DNA from: an uncultured Pleomorphomonas sp.
GTDB taxonomy: Bacteria; Pseudomonadota; Alphaproteobacteria; Rhizobiales; Pleomorphomonadaceae
Length of the DNA stretch: 64,000 bases
NCBI GenBank assembly: GCA_937868725.1
Contig: CALMMQ010000046.1
Span: 1 to 64,000, forward strand
Direction: 5' to 3'
Below are positions 39,636 to 49,882 of this stretch, piece by piece; the stretch's first letter is position 1, and each line of letters opens with the position of its first letter. Below the pieces are notes generated by a model. That model was not told the DNA's origin. It saw nothing but the letters and a program-made list of their open reading frames with translations, and made no database searches. The position numbers were made by a program, and so were the translations under genes.

Positions 39636-40223
39636 ATGCTCATCCGTCGCCGCCTCATCGTCGGCCTGCCGCTCCTGCTGTTCGCCGGCCTTGCCGGCCT
39701 GTTCCTGAGCCGGCTCGGCGCCGGCGATCCGGCGTTGGTGCCATCGGTGCTGATCGGCAAGACCGTGCCGCCCTTCGAGCTGCCGGCCGTCGACGGTCTC
39801 AACGGCGCCGACGGCAATCCGACGCCCGCCCTCGCCGCCGCCGACCTGGCGCACGGCGTCTTCGTCGTCAACGTCTTCGCGTCCTGGTGCGCGCCCTGCC
39901 GGCTCGAACACCCGCGTCTGCTGGAGTTTGCCGCCGACCGGCGCTTCCGGCTCGTCGGCATCAACTACAAGGACACCGACGATCAGGCCCGGCGCTTCCT
40001 CGGCGCCCTCGGCAATCCCTACGCCGCCGTCGGCGCCGATCGCGGCGGTCGCGTCGGCATCGACTGGGGCGTCTACGGCGTGCCGGAAACCTATGTCGTC
40101 GCCGACGGTCGCATCGCCTTCAAGCACGTGGGACCGCTCAGCGCCGACAGCATTGCCACCGTGCTGCGGCCCGAAATCGACAAGGCGCTGGCCGCCGCCG
40201 GCCCGGCTCAGGCGGCGCCGTAA
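39636..40223 (+). CDS. ccmG: thiol:disulfide interchange protein CcmG (DsbE)
   Basis: This membrane-anchored periplasmic thioredoxin-like protein reduces apocytochrome c haem-binding thiols. The 195-residue protein has an N-terminal helix (residues 8-25) and WCAPC with Cys85 and Cys88. GINYKDTDDQARRFLGALGNPY and the cis-proline segment GVYGVPETYVV are also present, all CcmG hallmarks. It ends the ccmCDG group. Its 3' end overlaps the convergent yggS by 16 bp. Confidence 0.95.
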   Translation: MLIRRRLIVGLPLLLFAGLAGLFLSRLGAGDPALVPSVLIGKTVPPFELPAVDGLNGADGNPTPALAAADLAHGVFVVNVFASWCAPCRLEHPRLLEFAADRRFRLVGINYKDTDDQARRFLGALGNPYAAVGADRGGRVGIDWGVYGVPETYVVADGRIAFKHVGPLSADSIATVLRPEIDKALAAAGPAQAAP

Positions 40224-40876
40224 TCGCGGTGGCCGAAGATGGCGCTGCCCACGCGCACGTGGGTGGCGCCGTGGCGCACCGCCATCTCGTAATCGCCCGA
40301 CATGCCCATCGACCGCCAGCCGAGCCCGGCCCGGTCGGCCAGTTCGTCGAGCAGGGCGAAATGCGGCGCCGGATTGTCGCCGACCGGCGGAATGCACATC
40401 AGCCCGGCGATTGCGAGCCCGTGAACGTCGCGGCAGCGCTCGACGAAGGCCAGCGCTTCGCGCGGCGCGATGCCGGCCTTCTGCGCCTCTTCGCCGGTAT
40501 TGACCTGCACCAGCAGTTTGGGCCGCCGCCCCTGCGCCGCCATCTCGGCGGCCAGCGTGGCGGCGATCTTGTCGCGATCAACGGTGTGGATGACGTCGAA
40601 CAGCGCCACCGCTTCGCGCGCCTTGTTGGACTGCAGCGGGCCGATGAGATGCAGTTCGAGATCGGGGAATTCCTGTCGCAACGCCGGAAACTTGCCCGCC
40701 GCCTCCTGCACGCGGTTCTCGCCGAACACCCGCTGGCCGGCCAGGATCGCCTGCCGCACATCGTCGGCCGGGAAGGTCTTGGACACGGCCACCAGCGTCA
40801 CGGCCGGTCGGCCGGCCGCCCTGGCAGCGGCGTCGATGCTGCCGCGCACGGCCGCTAGGTTGTCGGCAATGGTCAT
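40208..40876 (-). CDS. YggS family pyridoxal-phosphate homeostasis protein
   Basis: This PLP-binding protein keeps vitamin B6 and amino-acid pools balanced and has no known catalytic activity. The 222-residue protein has the PLP lysine K33 in LVAVSKTF, FGENRVQEA, HLIGPLQSNK, and the phosphate-binding end MGMSGDYEMAVRHGATHVRVGSAIFG. It is convergent with ccmG and is probably monocistronic. The family is well conserved. Confidence 0.95.
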   Translation of the reverse strand: MTIADNLAAVRGSIDAAARAAGRPAVTLVAVSKTFPADDVRQAILAGQRVFGENRVQEAAGKFPALRQEFPDLELHLIGPLQSNKAREAVALFDVIHTVDRDKIAATLAAEMAAQGRRPKLLVQVNTGEEAQKAGIAPREALAFVERCRDVHGLAIAGLMCIPPVGDNPAPHFALLDELADRAGLGWRSMGMSGDYEMAVRHGATHVRVGSAIFGHRDYGAA

Positions 40877-41097
40877 GCTGTTTCTCCGCCATGGCTGGGG
40901 CCGGGCGCTGCCGGCGTCGGCCTTGTCCTCGGTCGTTCAGCCGCCGCTTGTCAAGCCGCATTCACCAGGGCTCGGCGGCCTCGGCGCTTTTTGCCACCGC
41001 CAGCCTTGTTTCGCCATGTTCGCAGCTTTAAATCGGCGACAGTGGGCGGCGCGCGTCGCCGCCATCGCCCGTTCCGACCCCGAAAGGCATCCCCCGC

Positions 41098-41748
41098 ATG
41101 CAGGCCAAGCCGAACCTCGCCGCCGTCCTGAGAGGACTGGTCGTCGCCACCGCCCTGGCGTTCTCCGGCGCCAGTCTCGGACCGGCGACCGCCGCGCCCA
41201 ACCTTGCCGGCCTGTCGGCGGCCCAGCTCACCACCGTGCAGGCCGTCAACAAATATTTCAACTGCATCACCACGCTCGAGGGCAAGTTCCTGCAGACGGC
41301 ACCCGATGGCACCGAAACCAACGGCTATTTCGTCATCGACCGGCCCGGCAAGATGCGCTTCCGCTACTACCCGCCGTCCAAGCTCGACATCACCGTCGAC
41401 GGCAAGACCGTCGCCGTCGACGACAAGGCCGTGCATGAGCAGACGCTGTACCTGTTGTCGGAAACGCCGCTGCGCTTTCTGCTCGACAAGAACATCGACC
41501 TGCTCAAGGAAGCGGTGGTGCAGTCGGTCAGCGCCGATTCCGACCTGATCATCATCACCATGCAGGACCCCGGCACCTTCGTCACCTCCAAGCTGACGCT
41601 GTATTTCGACGCCCGCTCGGTCGAACTCAAGCAGTGGACGGTGACCGACGAACAGGGTCTGGAGACGACGGTCGCCGTCTACGAGACCAAGGTCGGCAAC
41701 CCGACCAATCCCGAATGGTTCAAGATCGACTACAGCAAGTACAAATAA
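41098..41748 (+). CDS. lolA: outer-membrane lipoprotein carrier LolA
   Basis: This periplasmic chaperone carries lipoproteins from the LolCDE complex to the outer membrane. The 216-residue protein has a signal peptide (LRGLVVATALAFSG, likely cut after ATA near residue 32). The LolA fold shows in YFNCITTLEGKFLQTAPDG, GYFVIDRPGKMRFRYYPPSKLDITVDGKTV and LLSETPLRFLL. It is preceded by 221 bp without a gene and followed by a repeat-rich gap. The alphaproteobacterial form is divergent but clear. Confidence 0.88.
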   Translation: MQAKPNLAAVLRGLVVATALAFSGASLGPATAAPNLAGLSAAQLTTVQAVNKYFNCITTLEGKFLQTAPDGTETNGYFVIDRPGKMRFRYYPPSKLDITVDGKTVAVDDKAVHEQTLYLLSETPLRFLLDKNIDLLKEAVVQSVSADSDLIIITMQDPGTFVTSKLTLYFDARSVELKQWTVTDEQGLETTVAVYETKVGNPTNPEWFKIDYSKYK

Positions 41749-41800
41749 ACTGCCGTCTCCGGCCTTGTCGGCGGCCGCGCGATCGGCAAGACTGCGGGCC

Positions 41801-41967
41801 GAGTGCACTGGCGCATTCATTCGGTCCACGCTATGGACAACCCGCGGCGAATGAATGCGTCGAAAGGTGCACTAGCAACATATTGATCCTAGTGCAGGTT
41901 ACGACACCGACCCTTGATCGGTCGCTTGCCATTCACGTGAATCACGTGTCGGTGTCACTGCACTAGC
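41801..41967. repeat. cluster of nested inverted repeats between lolA and yciB
   Basis: The 167-bp stretch is packed with symmetry. CGCATTCATTCG (41812-41823) pairs with CGAATGAATGCG (41848-41859), around an inner GTCCA/TGGAC. TGCACTAG occurs at 41868-41875, inverted as CTAGTGCA at 41889-41896, and again at 41959-41966. CGACC/GGTCG lies near 41908-41922. ATTCACGTGAAT (41931-41942) is a perfect palindrome with a parS-like core. The arms CTAGTGCAG and GACACCGAC also pair with the far end. It looks like a composite palindromic intergenic repeat. No T tract marks it as a terminator. Confidence 0.6.
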
Positions 41968-41988
41968 AAACGCCTGGATCATTCGGAC

Positions 41989-42615
41989 ATGCACAAAGAC
42001 ACAGGGTCAGGTGACCCGACGCCGGCCCCGGCGCGCCCCCAGGAGAACCCGCTGGTCAAGCTGGCCCTGGAGCTGGGACCGCTCCTCGTCTTCTTCTTCG
42101 CCAACTCCCGCTACGACATCTTCGTCGCCACCGGCGCCTTCATGGTCGCCATGGTGGTGGCTCTCGCCCTCTCCTGGATGCTGACGCAGCGGCTGGCCAT
42201 CATGCCGCTGGTCACCGGCGTCGTGGTGCTGATTTTTGGCTCGCTGACGCTCTATCTGCACGACGACACCTTCATCAAGATGAAGCCGACCATCGTCAAC
42301 ACGCTGTTCGGCGGCACGCTGCTCGGCGGCCTCCTGTTCGGCAAGTCGCTGCTCGGCTACGTCTTCGACGGCGCCTTCAAGCTCGACGCCGTCGGCTGGC
42401 AGAAGCTGACGCTGCGCTGGGGCCTGTTCTTCCTTGTCCTAGCCATCGCCAACGAAGCGGTCTGGCGCACCCAGTCGACCGCCTTCTGGGTGGCCTTCAA
42501 GGTCTGGGGCATCATGCCGCTGACGCTGCTGTTCTCGGCGGCGCAGCTGCCGCTCCTCACCCGCCATGCCCTCGATCCCGACGCGCCCGCCGATCCCTCG
42601 GCGCCCGACGCCTGA
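41989..42615 (+). CDS. yciB: inner membrane-spanning protein YciB (septation protein A family)
   Basis: The 208-residue protein has about five or six membrane helices and the family blocks [31 protein letters not shown] and [19 protein letters not shown]. YciB proteins affect cell-envelope integrity and division, but the biochemical role is not settled. The ATG at 41989 follows the repeat cluster by about 20 bp, so any promoter must lie inside or before those repeats. The C-terminus is Asp/Pro/Ala-rich. malY follows after 31 bp. Confidence 0.92.
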   Translation: MHKDTGSGDPTPAPARPQENPLVKLALELGPLLVFFFANSRYDIFVATGAFMVAMVVALALSWMLTQRLAIMPLVTGVVVLIFGSLTLYLHDDTFIKMKPTIVNTLFGGTLLGGLLFGKSLLGYVFDGAFKLDAVGWQKLTLRWGLFFLVLAIANEAVWRTQSTAFWVAFKVWGIMPLTLLFSAAQLPLLTRHALDPDAPADPSAPDA

Positions 42616-42646
42616 CTTTCCCTACCGACGAAACCGAAAAGCTCCA

Positions 42647-43795
42647 ATGTCCTACTCTTTTGATACGCTTGTCGAACGACGCGGCACCGCCGCCGTCAAA
42701 TGGGCCCGCTATGCCGACGATGTGCTGCCCATGTGGGTGGCCGACATGGATTTCGCCGTCGCCCCCGAAATCGCCGCCGCGCTCGCCGAGCGCGTTGCCC
42801 ATCCGGTGTTCGGCTACGGCATCATCACCGACGCGTTGCGCCAGCACATCGTCGACGACATGGCCGAGCGCTACGCCTGGACCATCCGCCCCGACGACAT
42901 CGTCTTCCTGCCGGGTGTCGTGCCGGGCTTCAACCTCGCCCTGTCGGCGCTGCTGCAGCCCGGCGATGGTGTCACCGTGCAGACGCCGGCCTACCCGCCG
43001 ATCCTCGCCGCCCCCGGACATTGGCACCTCAAGCGCCACGACGTCGAGCTCCTGGCCTACGACGGCCGCTACGTCGTCGACATGGAGGCCATGACCAGCG
43101 CCCTCGACCGGTCGCGGGCGCTGCTGCTGTGCAATCCTCACAACCCGACCGGTCGGGTGTTCGAGCGCGACGAACTGGCCGCCATCGCCGCCGCCGTCGT
43201 CGATCGCGATGCCTACATCATCTCCGACGAGATCCATTGCGACATCGTCTACGGCGGCCACCGGCACATTCCGGTCGCCACGCTCGGCCCCGAGGTCGCC
43301 GCCCGCACCATCACGCTGATGGCCGCCAGCAAGACCTACAACGTCGCCGGGCTGCAGGCCGCCTTCGCCATCATCACCGACGCCAAGCTGCGGCACCGCT
43401 TCACCGCCGCCCAGCGCGGCCTCGTCGAGCGGCCGAACGTGCTCGGTCTCGAAGCCACCTACGCCGCCTTCAGCCAGGGCACGGCGTGGAAGGCCGACCT
43501 CGTCGCCTACCTCGAAGCCAACCGCGATCATCTCGCCTCCGAAATGGCGCGGCGCTTCCCCGGCATCCGCATGCTGGCGCCGGAGGGCACCTTCCTCGCC
43601 TGGCTCGACTGCTCGGCGTTGGAGCTCGGCCCGTCGGCCCAGGCCTTCTTCCTCGACAAGGGCCGGGTGGCCTTCAATCCCGGTACCGACTATTTGTCGG
43701 ACAAGTCCGCCTTTGTCCGGCTCAACTTTGGCTGTCCGCGCGCCCTGCTCGACGACGGCCTGAACCGTATGGCAGCCGCGCTCAGCCAACGCTGA
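42647..43795 (+). CDS. MalY/PatB family pyridoxal-phosphate C-S lyase
   Basis: This fold-type I PLP enzyme is likely a cystathionine beta-lyase or related C-S lyase. The 382-residue protein has the N-terminal MWVADMDFAVAPEI characteristic of MalY/PatB, LCNPHNPTGR, ISDEIHCDIVYGG, the PLP lysine K229 in AASKTYNVAGLQ, and the C-terminal Arg in VRLNFGCPR. The start at 42647 gives the normal length. In-frame codons before it run back into yciB. It is transcribed with or just after yciB and ends at a shared terminator. The physiological substrate is not determined. Confidence 0.92.
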   Translation: MSYSFDTLVERRGTAAVKWARYADDVLPMWVADMDFAVAPEIAAALAERVAHPVFGYGIITDALRQHIVDDMAERYAWTIRPDDIVFLPGVVPGFNLALSALLQPGDGVTVQTPAYPPILAAPGHWHLKRHDVELLAYDGRYVVDMEAMTSALDRSRALLLCNPHNPTGRVFERDELAAIAAAVVDRDAYIISDEIHCDIVYGGHRHIPVATLGPEVAARTITLMAASKTYNVAGLQAAFAIITDAKLRHRFTAAQRGLVERPNVLGLEATYAAFSQGTAWKADLVAYLEANRDHLASEMARRFPGIRMLAPEGTFLAWLDCSALELGPSAQAFFLDKGRVAFNPGTDYLSDKSAFVRLNFGCPRALLDDGLNRMAAALSQR

Positions 43796-43815
43796 CCGAC
43801 AACCGGATCGATAAC

Positions 43816-43852
43816 GAAACGGCCCGCATCCCTTTCGGAAGCGGGCCGTTTT
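43816..43852. terminator. bidirectional terminator between malY-type gene and parB
   Basis: AACGGCCCGC (43818-43827) pairs with GCGGGCCGTT (43841-43850) and is flanked by A residues on one side and T residues on the other. It lies 20 bp after the plus-strand lyase gene and 39 bp after the minus-strand parB stop, so it can serve both. Confidence 0.88.
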
Positions 43853-43890
43853 CATTTCGAATGCGAATCGGAATCAGCGGCAATGCCGCC

Positions 43891-44772
43891 TCAGCTTTCG
43901 AGGCGGCGAATGACCTCGTCCAGCTGCTCGAGGCTCTTGTAGCTGAGCCGCACCTCGCCCGAGCCATTGGAGCGATGGGCAATCTCCACCTTCAGCCCCA
44001 GCGCGTCGGATAGCCGCTTTTCAAGGGCGCGCGTGTCGGCGTCCTTGTCGGGCTTCGGCGCCTTGGCCCGGCCGTGCGGCTCGGCGATGGTCGCCTGCGC
44101 CAGGCTCTCGGCCGAACGCACCGTCATGCCCTCCTCGACGATACGGCGGGCCAGCGTCGTCGGATCGGGGGCGGCGATCAGCGCCCGGGCGTGACCGGCA
44201 GTGAGCACGCCGTCGTTGAGGTACTGTTTGACCGGTTCGGGCAGCTTGAGCAGCCGCATGGTGTTGGCCACGTGGCTGCGGCTCTTGCCGATGACCGAAG
44301 CGAGATCGTTCTGGGTGTAGCTGAACTCGCTGACCAGCTGTTCATAACCCATCGCCTCTTCGAGCGGATTGAGGTCCTGGCGCTGGACGTTCTCGATGAT
44401 GGCGATTTCCAGCGCCTCGCGATCGCTGACGTCCTGAATGACCACCGGAATCTCGTGCACGCCGGCCTTCTGGGCGGCGCGCCAGCGCCGCTCGCCGGCG
44501 ATCAGCTCGAAACCGTTGTCCTGACCGGCGATCGGCCGCACCACCACCGGCTGGATCATGCCGTGCTGCTTGATCGAGCCGGCCAGTTCCTCAAGCTCGT
44601 CATCCTTGAAGATGCGGCGCGGGTTCTTGGGGTTGGCCCGGATCAGGTCGATCGCCACCTTGCGCAGACCGCGCACCCGCTCGACCACCTCGAACTCGCT
44701 GCTGGCATCGCCGATCAGCGCCGCCAGTCCGCGCCCCAGACGGCGCCGTCCGTTGTCCTCGATCACGCTCAT
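43891..44772 (-). CDS. parB: chromosome partitioning protein ParB
   Basis: This CTPase clamp binds parS and spreads to form the origin-segregation complex. The 293-residue protein begins with RRRLGRGLAALIG, the ParA-contact motif. It has the CTP-binding GERRWRAAQKAG and IENVQRQDLNPLEEA, a helix-turn-helix (LASVIGKSRSHVANTMRLLKLP) near residues 155-180, and a C-terminal dimerisation domain. It follows parA by 15 bp. Its probable targets are the parS palindromes at 48423 and 49883. Confidence 0.98.
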   Translation of the reverse strand: MSVIEDNGRRRLGRGLAALIGDASSEFEVVERVRGLRKVAIDLIRANPKNPRRIFKDDELEELAGSIKQHGMIQPVVVRPIAGQDNGFELIAGERRWRAAQKAGVHEIPVVIQDVSDREALEIAIIENVQRQDLNPLEEAMGYEQLVSEFSYTQNDLASVIGKSRSHVANTMRLLKLPEPVKQYLNDGVLTAGHARALIAAPDPTTLARRIVEEGMTVRSAESLAQATIAEPHGRAKAPKPDKDADTRALEKRLSDALGLKVEIAHRSNGSGEVRLSYKSLEQLDEVIRRLES

Positions 44773-44787
44773 GCTGCCGATCCTTCC

Positions 44788-45624
<837 letters not shown>

Positions 45625-45646
45625 GTTGATATCCTGTGTAGAAGGC

Positions 45647-46306
45647 TCAGCGGCGGCGCACCGCCGACAGCACGGCGACGACGCTATCCGCTTCGATCCG
45701 ACTGGGATGTTTTACCAGATCGAAGACCCAGGCATGAGTGGCGTCTTGGCATTCGTTGCCGAAATCTTGACCCTTGTGGAAAACGCCGAGCGCGCCGGTG
45801 GCCAGCCACGGCTCGGCATAGGCGAGCAACTGGGGCAATCCGGCCAGCGCCCGCGCCGACACGGCATCGACGGCGCCGATGTCGGCGTGTCGTTGCGCAA
45901 CCGATTCGATCCGTTCGGAAATCACCTTGACCGGCAACCTCAGCTCGCGCGCCACCGCCATCAGGAAAGCAGCCTTGCGACCGTTGGCCTCGACCAGCGT
46001 CACCGCGGCGCCCGGCTCGTCGGCGATCAGTATGGCGGTGACAAGGCCGGGAAAGCCGGCACCCGAGCCGAGGTCGAGCCAGCGCCGGGCCATCGGTGCC
46101 GCCAGGTGCGCCTGCGCGCTGTCGGCGACATGACGCGACCAGATGACCGGCAAGGTCGACGGCGCCACCAGGTTCTTGACCTCCTGCCAGCGCCGCACCA
46201 GCGCCACGTAGGCTTCGAGACGGTCGCGTACGGCCGGCGTCAGCGGCAGCAGCGCTGCCACCGCGTCCGGACCATCGCTCACCCCGCTGTTGCGGACAGC
46301 CATCAC
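45647..46306 (-). CDS. rsmG: 16S rRNA (guanine-527-N7)-methyltransferase
   Basis: This enzyme methylates G527 of 16S rRNA, and its loss gives low-level streptomycin resistance. The 219-residue protein has [21 protein letters not shown], the SAM-binding [14 protein letters not shown] near residue 90, and [13 protein letters not shown]. It overlaps mnmG by 4 bp and precedes parA by 22 bp. An alternative Met lies one codon further in. Confidence 0.96.
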   Translation of the reverse strand: MMAVRNSGVSDGPDAVAALLPLTPAVRDRLEAYVALVRRWQEVKNLVAPSTLPVIWSRHVADSAQAHLAAPMARRWLDLGSGAGFPGLVTAILIADEPGAAVTLVEANGRKAAFLMAVARELRLPVKVISERIESVAQRHADIGAVDAVSARALAGLPQLLAYAEPWLATGALGVFHKGQDFGNECQDATHAWVFDLVKHPSRIEADSVVAVLSAVRRR

Positions 46307-48180
46307 GCCACCTCCTCGGCCGGCGCCGCGCCGGCGGCCTTGCGCAGATTGGCGATCAGCAGCGTCAGGCTGGCCGGCGTTACGCCGTCGATGCGGCCGG
46401 CCTGGCCCAGCGTCGCTGGCCGCACCCGTTCGAGCTTCTGCCGCACCTCGTTGGAAAGGCCGGTCACGGCCGCGTAGTCGAAGTCGGCCGGAATGGCCCG
46501 CGCCTCGTCGCGGCGGAAGGCGGCAATGTCGGCGTCCTGGCGCTGCAGATAGACGGCGTAGAGCGCTTCCGTCTCCAGCGCCGCAATCGTAACGGCATCG
46601 AATCGACCGAGCTCCGGCCAGATGGCGGCAAGGCGCGCCACCGATGCGTCGGGATAGGACAGGAGTTCGTAGGCCGTGCGGCGCACGCCGTCCTGATTGA
46701 GCATCAGTCCCACCGCCGCCGCTTCCTTCGGCGACAGGCTGAGCGACCGGGCCAGCTGCCGCGCCGCCTCGATGCGCTGTGCTTTGGCGGCGAATGCCCG
46801 CTGGCGGGCGCTGCCGACGAGGCCAAGATCGACGCCGCGCGCCGTCAGCCGCTGGTCGGCGTTGTCAGCCCGCAGCGACAGCCGATACTCGGCCCGCGAG
46901 GTGAACATGCGGTAGGGCTCGCTGATGCCCTTGGTGACGAGATCGTCGACCATGACGCCAAGATAGGCCTCGGCGCGATCGAACACCACGCCGTCGCCGC
47001 CGCCGGCCCGACGGGCGGCGTTGACCCCGGCCAGCAGGCCTTGCGCCGCCGCCTCCTCGTAGCCGGTGGTGCCGTTGATCTGGCCAGCCATGAACAGGCC
47101 GACAACCTTGCGCGTCTCCAGCGTCGGCTCAAGCTCGCGCGGATCGATGTGATCGTATTCGATGGCGTAGCCGGGCCGGACCATCACGGCCCGCTCGAGG
47201 CCGGGGATCGAGGCCAGGATCGCCCGCTGCACGTCTTCGGGCAACGACGTCGAAATGCCGTTGGGATAAACGAGCGGGCTGTCGAGCCCCTCGGGCTCGA
47301 GAAAGATCTGGTGGCCGTCGCGGTCGCCGAAGCGGACGATCTTGTCCTCGATCGACGGGCAGTAGCGCGGGCCGCGGCTGCCGATCTGGCCGGAGTACAT
47401 CGGCGACCGGTGGATGTTGGCGCGGATGACGGCGTGCGTCGCCGGTGTCGTGCGCGTGATGTGGCAGGCCACCTGCGGCGTGGTGATGGCCGCCGTCAGG
47501 GTCGAGAACGGCTCCGGTTCATTGTCGCCGGGCTGCGTTTCGAGTCCGGAATAATCGATGGTGCGACCATCGATGCGCGGCGGTGTGCCGGTCTTGAGGC
47601 GGCCGACGCCGAGACCGAACCGACGCAGCGTCGACGACAGGCCAAGGGCCGGCGCCTCGCCGACCCGACCGGCCGGAATCTGCGTCTCGCCAATGTGGAT
47701 GAGACCGGTGAGGAAGGTGCCGGTGGTCAGCACCACGGCACCGGTGGCGATCTGGCGACCGTCGGCGAGCCGAACCGCCGTCACCCGGCCGGCCGGCGCC
47801 AACACGTCGTCGGCTTCGCCCTCGATTACCGTCAGGCCCGGCGTCGCCAGGATTTCGGCCTGCATCGCCGCCTTGAACAGATCGCGGTCGGCCTGCGCCC
47901 GCGGTCCGCGCACCGCCGGTCCCTTGCGGCGGTTGAGCAGCCGGAACTGGATGCCGGCCCGGTCGGCGACCCGGCCCATCAGGCCGTCGAGCGCGTCGAC
48001 CTCGCGCACCAGATGCCCCTTGCCGAGGCCACCGATGGCCGGGTTGCACGACATGGTGCCGATGGTGGCCAAGTGGTGGGTGATCAGCGCCGTGCGGGCA
48101 CCGCAGCGCGCCGCCGCGTGGGCCGCTTCGACACCGGCGTGGCCTCCCCCGACGACGATCACATCGTAGACGTCCTGCAC
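46303..48180 (-). CDS. mnmG: tRNA uridine 5-carboxymethylaminomethyl modification enzyme MnmG (GidA)
   Basis: This FAD enzyme works with MnmE to modify the wobble U34. The 625-residue protein has the FAD-binding [19 protein letters not shown] at the N-terminus. It also has [41 protein letters not shown] [25 protein letters not shown] [31 protein letters not shown] and [16 protein letters not shown]. The length is normal. It is separated from mnmE by 284 bp containing parS and a DnaA-box-like 9-mer. Confidence 0.98.
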   Translation of the reverse strand: MQDVYDVIVVGGGHAGVEAAHAAARCGARTALITHHLATIGTMSCNPAIGGLGKGHLVREVDALDGLMGRVADRAGIQFRLLNRRKGPAVRGPRAQADRDLFKAAMQAEILATPGLTVIEGEADDVLAPAGRVTAVRLADGRQIATGAVVLTTGTFLTGLIHIGETQIPAGRVGEAPALGLSSTLRRFGLGVGRLKTGTPPRIDGRTIDYSGLETQPGDNEPEPFSTLTAAITTPQVACHITRTTPATHAVIRANIHRSPMYSGQIGSRGPRYCPSIEDKIVRFGDRDGHQIFLEPEGLDSPLVYPNGISTSLPEDVQRAILASIPGLERAVMVRPGYAIEYDHIDPRELEPTLETRKVVGLFMAGQINGTTGYEEAAAQGLLAGVNAARRAGGGDGVVFDRAEAYLGVMVDDLVTKGISEPYRMFTSRAEYRLSLRADNADQRLTARGVDLGLVGSARQRAFAAKAQRIEAARQLARSLSLSPKEAAAVGLMLNQDGVRRTAYELLSYPDASVARLAAIWPELGRFDAVTIAALETEALYAVYLQRQDADIAAFRRDEARAIPADFDYAAVTGLSNEVRQKLERVRPATLGQAGRIDGVTPASLTLLIANLRKAAGAAPAEEVA

Positions 48181-48403
48181 CTCGGTCCTCGCAACATCCT
48201 GAATGAGTGGCGCCCGCGGCGCCGGTTCTGGCCGGCGCCATGCTCCGGCACTCGCAACAGACGGCGGGGGCGCGCTGCCGTCGTTCTACCGGTAGCGGTC
48301 GGCGCCGTCAAAGCCTCAGCGACGACCGCCGCCACCCCGTCGTCGTTTCGATGCCGAATCGACAACCGGTTTGCGCCCGGATGGCCAATGGCACGATGAC
48401 AGG

Positions 48404-48412
48404 TTTTCCACA
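48404..48412 (+). promoter_or_regulatory. DnaA-box-like 9-mer beside parS
   Basis: TTTTCCACA fits the TTNTCCACA DnaA-box consensus. With the following bases it forms a 7-bp inverted repeat (TCCACAG-g-CTGTGGA, 48406-48420). It is only 11 bp from the parS palindrome. A single isolated box could be chance. Confidence 0.4.
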
Positions 48413-48422
48413 GGCTGTGGAG

Positions 48423-48438
48423 TGTTTCACGTGAAACA
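48423..48438. promoter_or_regulatory. perfect parS site
   Basis: The 16-bp palindrome TGTTTCACGTGAAACA is the consensus ParB-binding site known from many bacterial chromosomes. It lies in the mnmE-mnmG gap, about 3.7 kb from parB and 4.6 kb from the predicted origin. ParB encoded at 43891-44772 is the obvious ligand. Confidence 0.95.
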
Positions 48439-48464
48439 GCGTGGGTAGAACAGGGAAAACACCG

Positions 48465-49805
48465 TCATTTGCCGATGCAGAAGCTGGAAAAGATGTCACC
48501 CAGTACGTCCTCGACGTCGATGCGGCCAGAGAGGCGCCCCACGGCGTCGCCGGCGGCGCGCAGATGGTCGGCGACGATCTCTTCCGGCAGCCCCGGGGTC
48601 AGAGCCGCCGTCAGCGCCGCCACCGCCGCCTCCAGGCACCGTCGCTGCCGCGCCCGCGTCACAAGCGCCGGTTCTCGTCCCAACGAGGCCGCCGCCCGGC
48701 CGGCGATCGCATCGATCAGGCGCCGCAGGGACGCCGGATCATTGACCGACACGGCGAGATCGGCGGCGGTCCCGGCGCCACCGCCGAGGTCGGCCTTGCT
48801 CGCCACCGTCAGGATGTCGGCGCCAAACCCGTGCACCTCGTCGGGAGCCGCCCGGCCGCGATCGTCGAGCCAGATGATCAGATCAGCCGCGCCCGCCCGG
48901 GCGCGGCCGCGGCGGATGCCTTCGGCTTCGATTTCATCGGCCGCCTGGCGCAGCCCGGCCGTGTCGATCAGCGTCACGGCGTAGCCATCGAGATCGAGAT
49001 GGGCTTCCATGACGTCGCGCGTCGTGCCCGGCTGCGCCGTGACGATGGCAACGTCGCGACGGGCGATGGCGTTGAGCAGGCTCGACTTGCCGGCATTGGG
49101 CGGCCCCAGCAGCACCACCTGCAGACCGTCGCGCACCCGCTCGCCGCGTCCGGCTTCGGCCAGGACGGCGGCGATGCCGTCGCGGAGCGTGGCCGCTACG
49201 GTCCGCGCCGCATCGGCCATCGTCGCCGGCACATCTTCCTCGTCGGCAAAGTCGAGATCGGCCTCGATGGCCGCGCGCGCCTTGATGATATCGCTCCGCC
49301 AGGCATCAGCCCGTTGCGACAGGCCGCCCCGAGCGGCGTTCAGGGCCTGCCGGCGCTGCGATTCCGTTTCGGCTGCGATCAGATCGGCGAGACCTTCCAC
49401 TTCGACAAGATCGAGCCGACCGCCTTCGAAGGCGCGTCGGGTGAACTCGCCCGGCTCGGCCGGTCGACAGCCGGGCAGACACGCCAGCGCCGCCAGCAAC
49501 GCCGCCACAACGGCGCGGCCGCCATGGACGTGGAACTCGGCCACGTCCTCGCCGGTAAAGCTGGCCGGCGTCGCAAAGAACAGCACCAAAGCGCTATCGA
49601 TCAGCTCGCCGCTGTCGGGATGACGCAAGGCCGCCAAATGCGCCCTGCGCGCGTCCGGCACGCCGCCGGTCATGGTTTCGAGGGCGAATCGAACCGCCGG
49701 GCCGGACAGCCGGATAATCGCCACGCCACTCGGCACGGCGCCGCTCGATAGGGCATAGATCGTATCGGTTTCGACTCGGTGACGGTTCTCGGCTGGCATG
49801 GCCAT
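48465..49805 (-). CDS. mnmE: tRNA modification GTPase MnmE (TrmE)
   Basis: This GTPase is the partner of MnmG in cmnm5U34 synthesis. The 446-residue protein has an N-terminal tetrahydrofolate-binding domain (DTIYALSSGAVPSGVAIIRLSG, then FTGEDVAEFHVHGG). The inserted G-domain begins LLGPPNAGKSSLLNAIA near residue 225 and includes GTTRD and DTAGLR. The C-terminal FCIGK provides the conserved Cys. It lies between the two parS sites. Confidence 0.97.
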   Translation of the reverse strand: MAMPAENRHRVETDTIYALSSGAVPSGVAIIRLSGPAVRFALETMTGGVPDARRAHLAALRHPDSGELIDSALVLFFATPASFTGEDVAEFHVHGGRAVVAALLAALACLPGCRPAEPGEFTRRAFEGGRLDLVEVEGLADLIAAETESQRRQALNAARGGLSQRADAWRSDIIKARAAIEADLDFADEEDVPATMADAARTVAATLRDGIAAVLAEAGRGERVRDGLQVVLLGPPNAGKSSLLNAIARRDVAIVTAQPGTTRDVMEAHLDLDGYAVTLIDTAGLRQAADEIEAEGIRRGRARAGAADLIIWLDDRGRAAPDEVHGFGADILTVASKADLGGGAGTAADLAVSVNDPASLRRLIDAIAGRAAASLGREPALVTRARQRRCLEAAVAALTAALTPGLPEEIVADHLRAAGDAVGRLSGRIDVEDVLGDIFSSFCIGK

Positions 49806-49826
49806 CGGTCCTGGTCCCAGGGTAGC

Positions 49827-49854
49827 AAAATGCCCCCGGCTCGGCCGAGGGCAT
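49827..49854 (-). terminator. intrinsic terminator after rho
   Basis: ATGCCC (49830-49835) pairs with GGGCAT (49849-49854), and the inner CGGC/GCCG adds four pairs. On the minus strand the stem is followed by TTTT. It lies 22 bp before mnmE and ends the transcript from rho. Confidence 0.8.
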
Positions 49855-49882
49855 CGTATCGAAAGCGAATCGACGGCGCAGG

